A stretch of 64,000 bases of DNA, taken from NCBI RefSeq assembly GCF_030272615.1, contig NC_081412.1, forward strand, positions 665,130,981 to 665,194,980, given 5' to 3'. This document shows, piece after piece, positions 46,550-57,690 of this stretch. This DNA comes from Cryptomeria japonica. Its lineage: Eukaryota > Streptophyta > Pinopsida > Cupressales > Cupressaceae. Both the position numbers and the translations under genes were made by a program. Below the pieces are notes generated by a model, which was given only the letters and a program-made list of their open reading frames with translations, was not told the DNA's origin and searched no databases. Position 1 is the stretch's first letter, and every line of letters starts with the position of its first letter.

Positions 46550-48110
46550 GAGATGATTTGAACTAGGTATAACTTGATGAGTGCACTAAATTTAAAAACA
46601 ATGTGGAGCTCTCAAGTAAGGTGAATCAAGGAAATTTGGATTCCTATGTGGAGGGGATGATCGACCATGATCCCAAACTTTCTATGGCTTTCTTACAAGA
46701 CTGGGATATTGGCACTGTTAAAATTGGGAGTGTTGCCTTTGTGGATTTTCAAGAGACCATTGAAAAAGTGACTATATTGGCCCTTGATAGCATCACCCTT
46801 CCTAAAAATCCCAAGGGTAGTTACAAGGAAGATTTCAATCATTTTCTTGAACCTAGAGAAGGGGTTTCTAGGATCGAAAGCACCTTCAATAGGGAAGAGC
46901 TTCCTGGTATTTAGAAGGAGGCAACCCTTATTCTCATTAAGTACTTGACTCTCGATGAAAGGAAGAGGAAATTTCACCTTCAGATTTTCCCTATGTTGAA
47001 CTACCTTCACCACAGGGTAAGAATAAATTTTCCCTATTGGGTTTGTCCTCTTTGTTAAAATCTATTTATAAAGCTTGTGTTAAGAGTAAACCCCCTCTTC
47101 ATCAGGGTCTTAACCATAGGTTATATAATTTCTATTTGGTTCTAACCGCCTCTAGTGGGACCCCCATTATTGATATTGGATCCACTTATGACTCTAATCT
47201 TTATATCGATCTCATTGTCACCCCCTCCAATTTGATTTGAGTTAAAAACTTACCACAAGAAAGAACCCTACACGTATGGCCAAATTTAAAATGATTGCTA
47301 CCATTAAAAAGGACCATGATGTGAAAACCCAAACTGAGGTGCACTCGGATGTAGATTATTGAGGACTTGTGTTCTAATTCTATTTCATTTGATGAATATA
47401 ATTCCTCTGAAAAACATGGGCTTAGATTGATCCAATGCCACTAATGTTGACACTAATTCCAACCTTCCCCCAACAAACCCTCCTTCATATGCTGATACCA
47501 ATCCATCAAGCTTGATTATGATCCTCACTAATATTGTGAAAGACTTGCATGATTCAATGTGAAAATGCAAGATGACTTGTGGAAGTGGCTATTAGGGTAT
47601 ATGAATGTCACCATCAAGAAAATTAATCAATTGGAGGTGTGAGCTAAGGCTAAAGATAGGGCTAATACCTGGTTGCATGATTTAGATGAAGATAGAGTGT
47701 GGATATTTACAAATGATCTTGTTGGCTACATGGGGCAGCAGGATAAGGTGAATGGGAGTATTGATGATATGGACACCAAGATTAAGATGGTTGGGACCAA
47801 AAATCGACAAGGAAAAAAATAAGAGAATCGATGTGGCCCTCAAGAAAAAAATTGAGGAGGATAATCTTGGTTGCAAGAATGCAACCAATATGCATAATCC
47901 CTCCCTGCAGACTATCTAGACTATCCAAGTTGAAATGAGTAGAAAAAGGGATAAGAAACATAAATGCATAGAGGTGCTGAGTGTAGGTTCAGGCCTCATA
48001 GAGTCCTTGGTCAAAGCCACCCCTGATTCTTCCTTGGTGTTCTCTGCCTCTGGGATCAATTCTTGCAAAACATTATCTCAAATAAAGTGTTAAGTTTGTT
48101 CCAATATGGG
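46550..48110 (+). pseudogene. Coding-like region after the LINE RNase H (unknown product)
   Basis: Frames shift but long stretches stay readable: a first part at 46603-46914 (KLSMAFLQDWDIGTVKIGSV and FVDFQETIEKVTILALDSI), a second near 46990-47240 (SLLKSIYKACVKSKPP; IIDIGSTYDSNLYIDLI), and a charged part near 47560-48050 (KVNGSIDDMDTKIKMVG; KKKIEEDNLGCKNATN). I do not recognise the family. It may be an extra LINE ORF, remains of a second nested element, or captured host sequence. Confidence 0.4.
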
Positions 48111-48478
48111 TAGGATAAAAATTCCCCCATGTAGTCGATCATTTCTTTCTGCCTTTAATGGGTGGCTGCTCTAGTTTTTGTGCTTGTCAGTCTCTATCTA
48201 TTTCTGCTAGTTTTCTAGTTTTGTTGTCGGCTTTTGGGTTTCCCACCTAGGTTTTTGCATTGTTTTAGTGGGGTATTTTTTGGTTGTTGTGCATCCCTCA
48301 TGCGCTCTGGGTGTCTTTATGTGGATATATAATGGTACGAGCCTATCTCACTTTTATTAATCAAAACATCCTAAATAATAATAATCAATTGAATCCTTTT
48401 AATATTACCAAGAGTATTAATTAAATACATGATATCAAATATTAAATATTCTATTTATATATATAATATATATATGCG

Positions 48479-49905
48479 AGAGCCTCTGTTCCTTTTATGG
48501 TTCATGCTTTTGTTGAGGCCTCTATCTCTGATGTCTTATCCAGTAGCACTTTTCTCTTTGGTTATTACCTCCTTGGGGGAGATATGTGGTTGGATCTTTC
48601 TCACTTCATTTTTGGTAGTTTTTGGGTGTTGGCATTTTGGCCCTTTCAATCTCTACCTATGTTGAGCTGAAGAGATTTTGTTTCTGTTTGGCTACTAGGT
48701 TCTCTATTGTGGATGGATAAATGTCGGCTGTTGTGCATTTTGGTGGGGTTGGGTTCATGTATTTTGGTATTTATTGGAGGAGATTTGATGTTCTCATTCC
48801 TTTACTCTTATCCTCACCAAGTGTGGGTTCTTCTACTGTGGTTGTGGCCCTTTCTCCTCTTGCAACTATTGGTTTGTTATATCTAGCCTCAAAGTGATAG
48901 TTTTCTTGGGCTAGTTTTAGTGATGAGATCTTTTTGGCAGGTTTTGGAGCTAGTAATGTTTTTTATCTCATAACCAATATCATTTATGGTAGAGAGGTTG
49001 AGCTTCTAAGAGCTTTGTCTACTTGCTAGTCTAAATTGAGGTTGTGGTGTTTTATATGTCTATTTTTTAGCTTTCTTGGTCTTCCCCTATTATTTGTAGT
49101 TGTAGAAGATCTATGGAGAGAGAACTTTCTAGATTTTTTTTCTCAAGCTTGAGTTGTTGTCTTTAGGTATTTAGCGGTAGATTTTGTGGTTTTTTGGTGT
49201 TTTTGGTGAAGGGTCTCTTCTACTATTGTGGAAGTGAAGTCTTTTTTTTTATTGATGCTAACATGGTACTTTATGTAGATCTTGTTGATTTTTAGTTGAG
49301 GGCCCACATTGTTATTTCCCTAGCCTCATTTCACAAGCCTTCTATAGAGGTCTATTATTTTACTATGGATTTGGAGACCTTCCACATGGGAATGATTAAT
49401 GGTATATTTCTTCATTATCTCTATTCCTCTCTTACCTTTCACATTGAGGTGGGTACTTCTCTTATTGAGGTGGAGAGTGTATGTGTGGGAGATGTTTAGT
49501 GTTTCTACAAGGGGGTTGTTGCTGCCTTTTCTTAAGGCCTTAATTGTAAGGTTTTTTATTATGCCTATGTTCCTATCTTCTTTCATTTCTCTTCTATTGA
49601 CGGGGAGACTAAGGAAGGGAAAATTAAGCTCATTTATGGTTTTGGGAGCTTGTACAAAACCCATTGTTATTGTTCTCCTTAAGATGAGTTATTAGGTGGT
49701 GTCAATCCTTTTAATATGCCAATGGTTTAGTAATATTTTGATTCTATTGTTCTAGTGTTATCTGTTGGCAACATTTTGCTTGTGAGTTTTAAATTCTAAT
49801 AAAATCTTATTACATGGGCTTTGGGGTCCCTTCAAAACTTATTGTATGGAGTTTCATGTCCCCTCAAAACCTGCTTTATTCTTAATAAAAAAAGTAAAAA
49901 AAAAA
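48479..49905 (+). mobile_element. LINE-like 3' remnant ending in an A-rich tail
   Basis: The segment is strongly T/G-rich on the plus strand and has no recognisable domain. It ends TTGGGGTCCCTTC-like repeats (GGGGTCCCTTCAAAAC and a second TGTCCCCTCAAAACCTGC) followed by TTCTTAATAAAAAAAG and poly-A at about 49885-49905, the look of a LINE 3' UTR and tail. It may belong to the upstream LINE or to a separate insertion. Confidence 0.45.
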
Positions 49906-50739
49906 TAATACATTACTAATAGTAATTAGTAAATTAATTAATTAAGGTGACAAATACAAAACAATCAACAAATTAAATAAGAAATACTAAGTTATATGGT
50001 ATCAAATATGAATTAATTAAGTACTTAATAGGAAACAAAATATTGTTAATTTGAAAGAGCCTAATAATAAACAATAATTTAATAACAAAATATTATTTAA
50101 GAAGGAAAGAATAAAAAAATAAGAAATAAATCAATGAAAAAATATCAAATACTAAAAATAAAATTAATATTAACTAAAAAGGAAACAAAGACCAAATATT
50201 AATAGTAATACTAATACTCAAGTATAATATTAAATAATAATTTAAGGAATAAATTAAAATATGAAAGAGAAATATGATATTTAGATATTTGATCATGAAA
50301 TAAAATTCTATTAAAAATCGTAAAGAACAAAAAAAAATGTATTAAATATCGAAGAAGGAAAAAAGTATAGAAAAATATTTTTATTCTTATGGTTTTTATA
50401 GAAACAAATGTATTATATATCACAGAAGGAAAAAATTATAGAATTTTTTTTTTTTCTTATGGTTTTTATTTATACAAGTGACTATTAAATGTTCTTATTT
50501 TTTAAAATGAAAGGTGGTGAAGATAAGAATCAAACTAAAGGTAAGAACCTTGTACAACAAATTATATTTTTTCTCTAGTCTAACCTTTTTTTGACATGTC
50601 TTTTTTCTTAATTCAATTTTCTTTTCTTTCTTTTTTCCATATGGTTATATCAATAATCTTTTAGACCTCAACATAATGTTAAGAAAATAATGGTATCCCA
50701 TTCAATTATAGGTTAATGTGATAAATTGAATTTATATTT
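49906..50739. other. Very AT-rich stretch without a supported gene
   Basis: Mostly A/T runs such as AATTAATTAAGG, AATAATAAAC and homopolymers. No gene or element end was recognised. Confidence 0.6.
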
Positions 50740-51498
50740 TATTAATTCAAAGTCTTGTGATATTTATTTGTAAAACAATATTTTAGTACATGTATGTATG
50801 TTTATTAGAATTGTTTAAATAACAAAAATTTGGTCCATTATGTCATATCAAAATTAGTACTAAAAAAGATATTTTAATTAATTTGTAATAATATATTTAC
50901 TATTGTATATAAATTTTATATAAATATTTTAAAAAAGACATTACTTATTATTTAAAAAATCTTTAAATACACCTAAGTTAAGTTGAATTAGAAACTTAAT
51001 TTAAATTAAAAATATTATATAATTAAATTCAAGATATATATTATTTACATCATCTTCAATATACAAATCAATATGTTAATAAGCAACAACTAAAGAATCA
51101 ATTATAAATCAAACAATATTCATTGAAAAAAATTCAAAGACAAAGCTTTTAATATCTTATTATGATTGAATATCTAAGAATTAAAAAAATGATGAAAATA
51201 AGAATAAAATAAAACATAGAAAATTAAAATTAAAACTTTAATAATTAAAAATGGAATATATAATATAAATATAATATAATAAAATTAAATTTAAATAACT
51301 TCAACGTAAAAAAAGATATTTTTAATTAAATAAAATAAATCTTAAACAAATAAATACTTTTACATAATAAATAAAATAAATTTTAACTATATAACACAGA
51401 GAAACGCGAAAGAAAAATTCTTAGAGAAATACTGTAGTAACAATAAACGAATAGATTAGGATAACTAAGAAGTTGAATATTATATATGAATGCCTCTT
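50740..51498 (+). promoter_or_regulatory. Upstream flank of the intact RLP, shared with inverted pseudogene 3
   Basis: Matches 28504-29230 in inverted orientation, so this 5' flank was part of the duplicated unit. It is AT-rich. No cis-element could be named with confidence. Confidence 0.55.
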
Positions 51499-51504
51499 TA
51501 TAAA
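51499..51504 (+). promoter_or_regulatory. Candidate TATA box of the RLP gene
   Basis: TATAAA in CTCTTTATAAAGTC lies 44 bp before the ATG, giving a leader of only about 10-15 bases if used at the usual spacing. A second TATATA-type run lies at about 51480. Confidence 0.45.
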
Positions 51505-51542
51505 GTCTATGGTCAGTCCACAGGAACTTCGTTATCCCCATC

Positions 51543-54473
51543 ATGTCTTCCTTTTCCTTCTGCCTGAATCTCACTTTCGCCTTGGCGATGATTTATACAT
51601 TCGTCAATGGATGCCCAACTGAAGAAAGAAAGTACTTGCTAGATTTCAAAGGAAGCCTCGTCGATCCCACTGGTCGCCTGTCATCGTGGAAGGGCTACAA
51701 TTGTTGCCAGTGGACGGGCATTCGTTGCGACTTCCATTCAGGCCATGTCATCAGCCTTCATCTCAAAACCCCCTTTGCTAGTAATTACTGGGACAATCCC
51801 AAAATTCTTAGTGGGGCGATACATCCATCGCTGTTTAATCTGCAGAACCTTGAGCATCTGGATCTCGGATACAATGATTTCAGTGGTACTTCCATATCTC
51901 CTCAATTGGCAAAACTCCAGAGCCTTTCCTTCCTTAGCTTGGCAAATGCTGGATTTGGAGGTGAGGTCCCTGTGGAGTTGGGCAATATTACAACCTTGCG
52001 CCACCTGGAGATCTCTGTCGGTTCTTCTTTGTCCTTGAACGATACTGCTCTCCAGAGTAGGAAGTTTGCAGGATGGATACGAAACCTGCAAAGCTTGGAG
52101 TACCTTGCAATGGATAGTGTGAATCTGTGGATGGCAAGTGAACACTTGTGTAATGCCCTCAGGAGCCTCCCTAATCTTCGGGAGATTCACCTCGCTGATT
52201 GTGGACTTTCAGGTACAATACCTTCTCTCCTAAACTTCACTCACCTATCCCATCTCGATCTTTCATCCAATCCATTTAATTATTCCCTGTTGCCTGCTTG
52301 GTTTCAGAATGTATCGTCCATGGTTTCCCTCGATCTCCGTTCATGTGGTTTCGACGGATTCAGTATCCCGTCAAACCTTTTGTATCGTTCAAACCTGAGA
52401 TATCTTGACCTGTCAGATAACTCGTTGGAAGGAGACCTTTCTTTCCTTCTATACCAATCTTCCTCAATAGCCAACCTTTACCTCCAGGACAACAGTTTAG
52501 ACGGAGTAATTCCTCCTTTCTTTGTTAACTTTACTAAACTTAAGAACTTGGTTCTGGCGAATAACTACTTAACAGGAGATATACCTTTCTTTGGATCTGC
52601 ACTTACAGTAATAGATCTTTCCCAAAACAAATTGACGGGCAATATACCACCCTCTATTGGTTGTCTTCCTCTACTGAGAAGCCTCAATCTGGAAAATAAT
52701 CGGCTCTCAGGAAAAATACCAGATACCGTTTCAAAGCTTGCTAGATTAGAAAAATTGAAACTTTCTTCCAATAATTTAACGGGGAGCTTTTCCCTTTCGT
52801 TGATTGATAATTTAACTCAGCTTCGAGAATTGAACCTTTCCAGCAATAGCTTTACAATTAACATTTCTTCAACTTGGATTCCAGCGTTTGCCCACCTGGA
52901 GTTCCTGGGATTGAGTTTTTGCAATATTGATGGTGGTTTTCCTGCTTTTTTGTCTACTCAATACTCATTTCTAGACTTGGACCTCTCACATAACAACATT
53001 GTAGGAAAAATTCCTAATTGGCTATGGGATCTTCCCGCTCTTGAAGTGCTGCTCCTTTCAAACAACCAGTTACAAGGTTATTTGCCCTCAGTAATATCGA
53101 AAGGCTTCGCCTTCGTGGACTTGAAAAGAAACAAGCTACAAGGTTCCCTTCCATCTTTGGAGAACTCGATGGGTTTATTGGATGTGTCAGAGAACAATTT
53201 TAGCGGTCCCATTCCTACAATAATGAAAGCTGATAGTTTAGTTTTGTCAAGCAATAATCTGACTGGAGAAATTCCAAGTTCATTCTGCACAAACACTATT
53301 CAGATTCAAATTCTGGACCTGTCAAAGAACAATTTGAGGGGCACCATTCCTCCAAATTTGGGGAGATGCGAGTACATGACAATTTTAAATTTGGCTCAGA
53401 ATGATCTGCAGGGGGAGATACCAGAGCAAATAGGAAATCTGAGCTCTCTTCGTACACTAAGTCTCTATGGCAACAATTTACAAGGTTCCATTCCTTCATC
53501 CATTATAAATTGCTCATTCCTAGAAGTATTTGATGTAGGAAGCAACTTAATTGAAGGGAACATTCCGGTTTGCATTGGAGAGCTGAGATGGCTCCGAATC
53601 CTGAACTTGGCTTCAAATAAACTTGAAGGCACTGTTCCTGCATTCTTACTTGGTCTGAAGCTTTTACAGATTTTAGATTTATCCCACAATTGTTTGTCAG
53701 GACCTATTCCTATAAATCTAGGAAATCTAGATGGTATGATCCATGAATCACATAATGATGAATCAGAGTTTGCTTCGCTTGTCCCAGTTATTGATACAGT
53801 TTATGGAAATAAATTCATGATCTGGGATCAAGTTACTCTTTGGGTTAAAGGACGGCCAAGTTCATATGAAAAGATATTCAAGGAATTTACATTTATAGAC
53901 CTATCTAACAACACGCTATCGGGCCAAATTCCTCCAGAAGTAGGTCTTCTCAAGAATTTAAATGCTTTGAACCTTTCAAGAAACCAGTTGAGTGGTTCCA
54001 TTCCAGAATCTGTGGGAGCCTTGGTTAAATTGGAGTCCTTGGATCTCTCAGCAAACAAATTGTCTGGAAAGATTCCCTCAGAACTTCTGAACCTCGCATT
54101 CCTCGAGGTTCTGAATGTTTCAGACAACATGGTTTCGGGTTTGATACCCCAAGGCAAACAATTTTCAACTTTTGAGGCTTCTTCTTTTGCAGAAAATCGA
54201 GATCTACATGGATCTCCATTAGAAAATAGAACCTTTAGCCCTGGTTTTGATGGGAAAGGTATACCAGGCATCCAAGAAGAATTGGATAACAGGGAGAAAG
54301 AGGCAGAGGAAGAAGAAGATAAAATGAAGAGATGGTGGGCAGTGGGGGTGGGATTGAGTTATGGGATGGGATTTGCCACTGTAATTGCAGTGCTGTGCTT
54401 CCGAATAAGATGGAGATACGAATATTTCAGTTTTCTGGATAGTCTTATGCCACACCTCTTTGGACGGCATTGA
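51543..54473 (+). CDS. Leucine-rich-repeat receptor-like protein (RLP, Cf-like), 976 aa
   Basis: This is the only intact host gene in the window. It is predicted to be a plasma-membrane receptor with extracellular LRRs and no kinase. Such proteins detect apoplastic ligands and signal through SOBIR1- and BAK1-type kinases; that partner role is family knowledge, not visible here. Layout: signal peptide 1-23; LRRNT cap 24-63 (C24, CC54-55, C62); about 25 plant-type LRRs from about 97 to 730 (LxxLxLxxNxLxGxIP); island 731-779 (ESHNDESEF...WVKGR); LRRs 780-875; linker; acidic run 911-926; membrane segment 931-953 with GVGLSYGMG; 23-residue tail. Met1 heads a good signal peptide and is conserved in the displaced scrap at 25036. 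There is no intron. The C-terminal cap reads DLHGSPLENR where most RLPs have LCG...C, so those cysteines are missing. The ligand is unknown. Confidence 0.96.
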   Translation: MSSFSFCLNLTFALAMIYTFVNGCPTEERKYLLDFKGSLVDPTGRLSSWKGYNCCQWTGIRCDFHSGHVISLHLKTPFASNYWDNPKILSGAIHPSLFNLQNLEHLDLGYNDFSGTSISPQLAKLQSLSFLSLANAGFGGEVPVELGNITTLRHLEISVGSSLSLNDTALQSRKFAGWIRNLQSLEYLAMDSVNLWMASEHLCNALRSLPNLREIHLADCGLSGTIPSLLNFTHLSHLDLSSNPFNYSLLPAWFQNVSSMVSLDLRSCGFDGFSIPSNLLYRSNLRYLDLSDNSLEGDLSFLLYQSSSIANLYLQDNSLDGVIPPFFVNFTKLKNLVLANNYLTGDIPFFGSALTVIDLSQNKLTGNIPPSIGCLPLLRSLNLENNRLSGKIPDTVSKLARLEKLKLSSNNLTGSFSLSLIDNLTQLRELNLSSNSFTINISSTWIPAFAHLEFLGLSFCNIDGGFPAFLSTQYSFLDLDLSHNNIVGKIPNWLWDLPALEVLLLSNNQLQGYLPSVISKGFAFVDLKRNKLQGSLPSLENSMGLLDVSENNFSGPIPTIMKADSLVLSSNNLTGEIPSSFCTNTIQIQILDLSKNNLRGTIPPNLGRCEYMTILNLAQNDLQGEIPEQIGNLSSLRTLSLYGNNLQGSIPSSIINCSFLEVFDVGSNLIEGNIPVCIGELRWLRILNLASNKLEGTVPAFLLGLKLLQILDLSHNCLSGPIPINLGNLDGMIHESHNDESEFASLVPVIDTVYGNKFMIWDQVTLWVKGRPSSYEKIFKEFTFIDLSNNTLSGQIPPEVGLLKNLNALNLSRNQLSGSIPESVGALVKLESLDLSANKLSGKIPSELLNLAFLEVLNVSDNMVSGLIPQGKQFSTFEASSFAENRDLHGSPLENRTFSPGFDGKGIPGIQEELDNREKEAEEEEDKMKRWWAVGVGLSYGMGFATVIAVLCFRIRWRYEYFSFLDSLMPHLFGRH

Positions 54474-55881
54474 AAAGATACCATAAATAATCTACTGAAT
54501 ATGTTAAGTTTTCTAATTTAAAATGTTTTAAAATGCATTGCAATATATCATGTTTTATATTAAATATAACACGAGCTATGCAGTTTCGTGGCACGTTTGG
54601 ACATTTTCAATCTTAGTTTTATGCTTTCTGAAATTCATAGCTTTTTATATAATTTAAACTTTATATATTTTGAATGTCATAAAGACAACCAAGTTTTGTC
54701 AATCTTTACTAACTAATTTATATTGTATTTGCAAGAACTCTTTTAAACCTTCATTGCAAACAAAAACAAATCATGTATCTGTATATTTTTTAATTTTATG
54801 TATTTGTATTAATCATTGTATAGAGTTAAAAAGTTTTTAGATACCATAGTATAGTATAAATATTTCAATGGTATTCTATTAATTTCAGTCATAGCGAATT
54901 TATTTTAAAATGATATTTTATTTTGTACATGTATATTTAGATTTTTTGAATAACTAAAATGTGATATAATATATCATTTTAGTATTTTTTAAATTTTTTT
55001 TGGCAAGGTGGCAATGCCACTTGATATATTTTATTAATAATATATAATTTTTACAATATATTTAAAAACTGATTCAAACTGAGCTCCCAGAGAAAAGAAC
55101 CAGCAAGAAAAACTCCAGTCATTGCTCATCAACATGGCTATAGAAGAGAAGTAGTGAACAATCCTCTAGCCGGAGCTAGTTACAAAATAGAGATCAGCAT
55201 ACACAAAAGGGAGTGTATTATTTATACATAGTATTTTGAATTTTAGTATTAGATACATATAGATAATTTAATTAGTTGATGGAGGGTTTGGAAGCATACA
55301 CAAAAGGAAGTGTATTATTTATATATAGTATTTTGAATTTTTTTATGGATCAATTTTCTTAGATTAATTTAAAAGTATATAATTGTTGTCTTTAAGTTAT
55401 CGTTTTTCTATACCACATAGTCTTATATTGTGTTAGCACCTCATAATCTATGCGACACTTGTATACTCTCAACTATAATATAGTTAATCAAAGTAATAAA
55501 GGTAACACTAAGGTCAATAGAGTTTAGTTCAATCTTGACCAAGTTTCCTAAACTAGTTATTGGACACATTTCAGTAATATCACAACCTTCCTCAAAATAG
55601 TCAACAAGTATCTTTGAAACACTTCCATTATAATGTAAATTAATATGCATAGCATAATTGAGATATATGTTATTAGAGGAATCATTGTTAGATTTGGTAA
55701 AGCAAAGGTGAAAATTCCATCGTATAAACTACCATACAAATCTAGTGGATGACCTAATAGATAGAATATAATTTTGATATTGTTATTCTTGCTACTTAAG
55801 TGGCACCTACTTGTAGGGTTTCAATTGAAGTACTACCCAATCTCCCACCTCAAAATACCCCTAATTATGACATTGATATGT
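54474..55881 (+). repeat. 3' flank of the intact RLP (copy 2 of the duplicated flank)
   Basis: Matches 1471-2683 and 17018-17290. It carries the 3' UTR, but no canonical AATAAA near the stop was identified. Relative to copy 1 it has a LINE-like insert (54987-55241) and about 100 extra bases near 55430-55540, and it lacks the second internal repeat of copy 1. Confidence 0.8.
54987..55241 (-). mobile_element. Short LINE 3'-end fragment
   Basis: Copy 1 of the flank lacks this block. TTTTAGTATT occurs on both sides (54977-54986 and 55242-55251), a 10-bp duplication. Read on the minus strand it ends GTGGCATTGCCACCTTGCC followed by poly-A, the look of a plant LINE 3' terminus. The last 45 bp (55196-55241) repeat sequence found again at 55290-55337, so the 5' junction is complex. 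Confidence 0.65.
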
Positions 55882-57690
55882 CTTTTTTTTTGTAGTTAAA
55901 TAGCTAGAAGGGTCCGTATCCATTAAATTAAAAGAAAAAAAGGTTAACAAGATAGATTTTTGGCCTGGTCTGAACTAGGAAAGGCTACAATCGAGGATCC
56001 CCTTCCCCCAAAAAAATAAAAGAGGAAAAGATCCATTAATAGGTTGGGGATAAACTACAATTTAACTTTATCATTAGAATGAGATCTCAGAAGCATATGA
56101 CGATTGGAATTTGTTATACATCTTTTGTCATGTTTCCCTTTATAGTATGTCATCCATTATCCTTCTCCATATCCTCAAATTGAGGTTCACCGCATTCATT
56201 TTAAGCTTCCTTCCCCTTATCCTGCAAAGACATGACATCCTTGGAATCCAATTGATGTGAGACAAAGGGAGTATATGCTTGCCTCCTGTTCAAAACCAAG
56301 ATAGCAGTGACATTGATCAAAGATGGGAACACATTATCAGAAAGACGTTTAGTAGTCTTTACAAACAAGTCTTGACAAGCATTAACACTATTCAAAACTA
56401 AAGAATCATTTTCCACAAATGCCCTTGCACACAAAACCAAACCTTAATCAGGGGACAACCTTACCATTCTTCAAAAGTGTCACATCCTTACTAGTCTCTG
56501 AGAGCCTCATCTTTCTCCACCAAGTAATAGATATCTAAGACATATTTTCACCAAGAGGAAACCTTATCCACCCTTCTTTTTTGACATTGAGCAACAATAC
56601 ATCCAATCTGAAAACATCTACTACATTTGAAGGAAATGCGATCATAATCTAGGTACTCCATCCAACAACCTTTCAAGGATTTAATAGAAATGTCTTCAAT
56701 GAGGTTCACAGTTATGTCCATCTCTACCAAGATCCAAGCATAAGTGGAATGCAGAAGATTCAAAGATCCCTCATCCACCCTTAAAAAATTACCCAAACAA
56801 TTCCCCAACAATTCAAACCAAGAATCAAACCAATATTGGAGAGGAAGGTTTGGAAGTCTTACCCAAAGAGAAACATGATCAAAGGATTTAGTTGAAGGAT
56901 TGAAAGATGGATGCCAGGGTTCTACTAGAAACATTTAATTTCCCTCCCAGGACTATTGATGGTCACCAAGCACCCTATTCCTATCTTTCACATTTCTAAA
57001 AACGACAATAAAAAAAAACCCTAGACACCAACTTTAGGGGGAAGTATCATGGGAAAACTCCGCCCCATTCCACATCATACCCTGCTCTAAGCAATCCTTC
57101 TTAGCACCAAAACCAGAGGTCATTCCATACCGCCGACAAGGAAGACCCTTCCTACCACCACAAGCATCAACAATGTCATCATGCCATTGCCAAACACGAA
57201 CAGATTGGAACCATTGCAAAAATCCATATCCCTTCTCTACGACATACCACTTTGGTTGACCTTTCTTCAAGGCCCATCACCGTATTTCTCATTCTCAGGC
57301 ACACCGAGCTTTGATGAAGCCCTAGTTCCACAAAAAACTCGTGTCGGCTTCCACACTCTATCATTTTCATTATGCATTTTGCTTTGAATTCGGATCTGTG
57401 TACCACTAGAGGAGGAATCAAGGCAGGGACCTTTCCCATCCCCCATCCCACATCCTTGGTGGATGCCCCTACCAAACCCAACAAAACAACCCGACACTCC
57501 TCTCTGATCATGTATCCAATCTGAAGCCAGCTTCATTTTGCCTTGGCCTTCCGTCCATGGCTAACACAGACAATGGACGCCCAGTCCCTGTACAACCCAC
57601 TCTCAGACATTCCTATATGTCCATTTTTCAGCAAAACCCTAGCTGCGGAAGGTCCCCAAAGTTTCTCCATGACCACGATTAAGCTTGTTT
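55882..57690 (-). mobile_element. LINE derivative retaining ORF1 and 3' end only
   Basis: The minus-strand 3' end is at the left: GGACCCTTCTAGCTATTTAA then CTAC and poly-A (poly-T at 55882-55892). ORF1 fills about 56200-57540. No endonuclease, RT or RNase H lies between ORF1 and the 3' end. The flanking RLP-flank homology (17290-17320 equivalent) shows where it inserted. Right boundary is approximate (57680-57701). Confidence 0.75.
56200..57540 (-). pseudogene. LINE ORF1 (gag-like, CCHC zinc knuckle)
   Basis: RNA-binding ORF1 of a plant LINE. The clearest part, 56548-56934, reads VSLWVRLPNLPLQYWFDSWF, LGNCLGNFLRVDEGS, YAWILVEMDITVNL and CWMEYLDYDRISFKC, ending in C-SRCFQIGCIVAQC. This is the DUF4283-type fold followed by a zf-CCHC_4 knuckle (C-x2-C-x4-C/H-x4-C), with Cys at the usual His position. 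An N-terminal section (57034-57540) and a C-terminal section (56201-56440) are readable in shifted frames. It is not functional as it stands. Confidence 0.82.

Larger units (their letters stand above)
39390..48380 (+). mobile_element. 5'-truncated LINE (L1-type), split by a copia element
   Basis: A plant L1-type ORF2 is recognisable from its pre-RT linker (SMERTFSKEEVKVVIFSFGP, 39430) through RT, the RVT-type zinc finger and RNase H to about 46400. Copia element 2 (40102-44155) lies inside the RT. The endonuclease is absent, consistent with 5' truncation. Sequence after RNase H (46450-48380) stays coding-like and ends in an AAT-rich tail near 48365-48380. Without the copia insert the LINE is about 4.9 kb. 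Stops and frameshifts are frequent. Confidence 0.85.

Noticed and set aside
51738..54470. Open stretches antisense to the intact RLP, up to 150 codons
   Set aside because: They arise from the regular codon pattern of LRR repeats on the opposite strand.
57290..57536. Short Cys/Gly-rich minus-strand frame as a secreted peptide gene
   Set aside because: It overlaps the N-terminal end of a LINE ORF1 in another frame and lacks a signal peptide.
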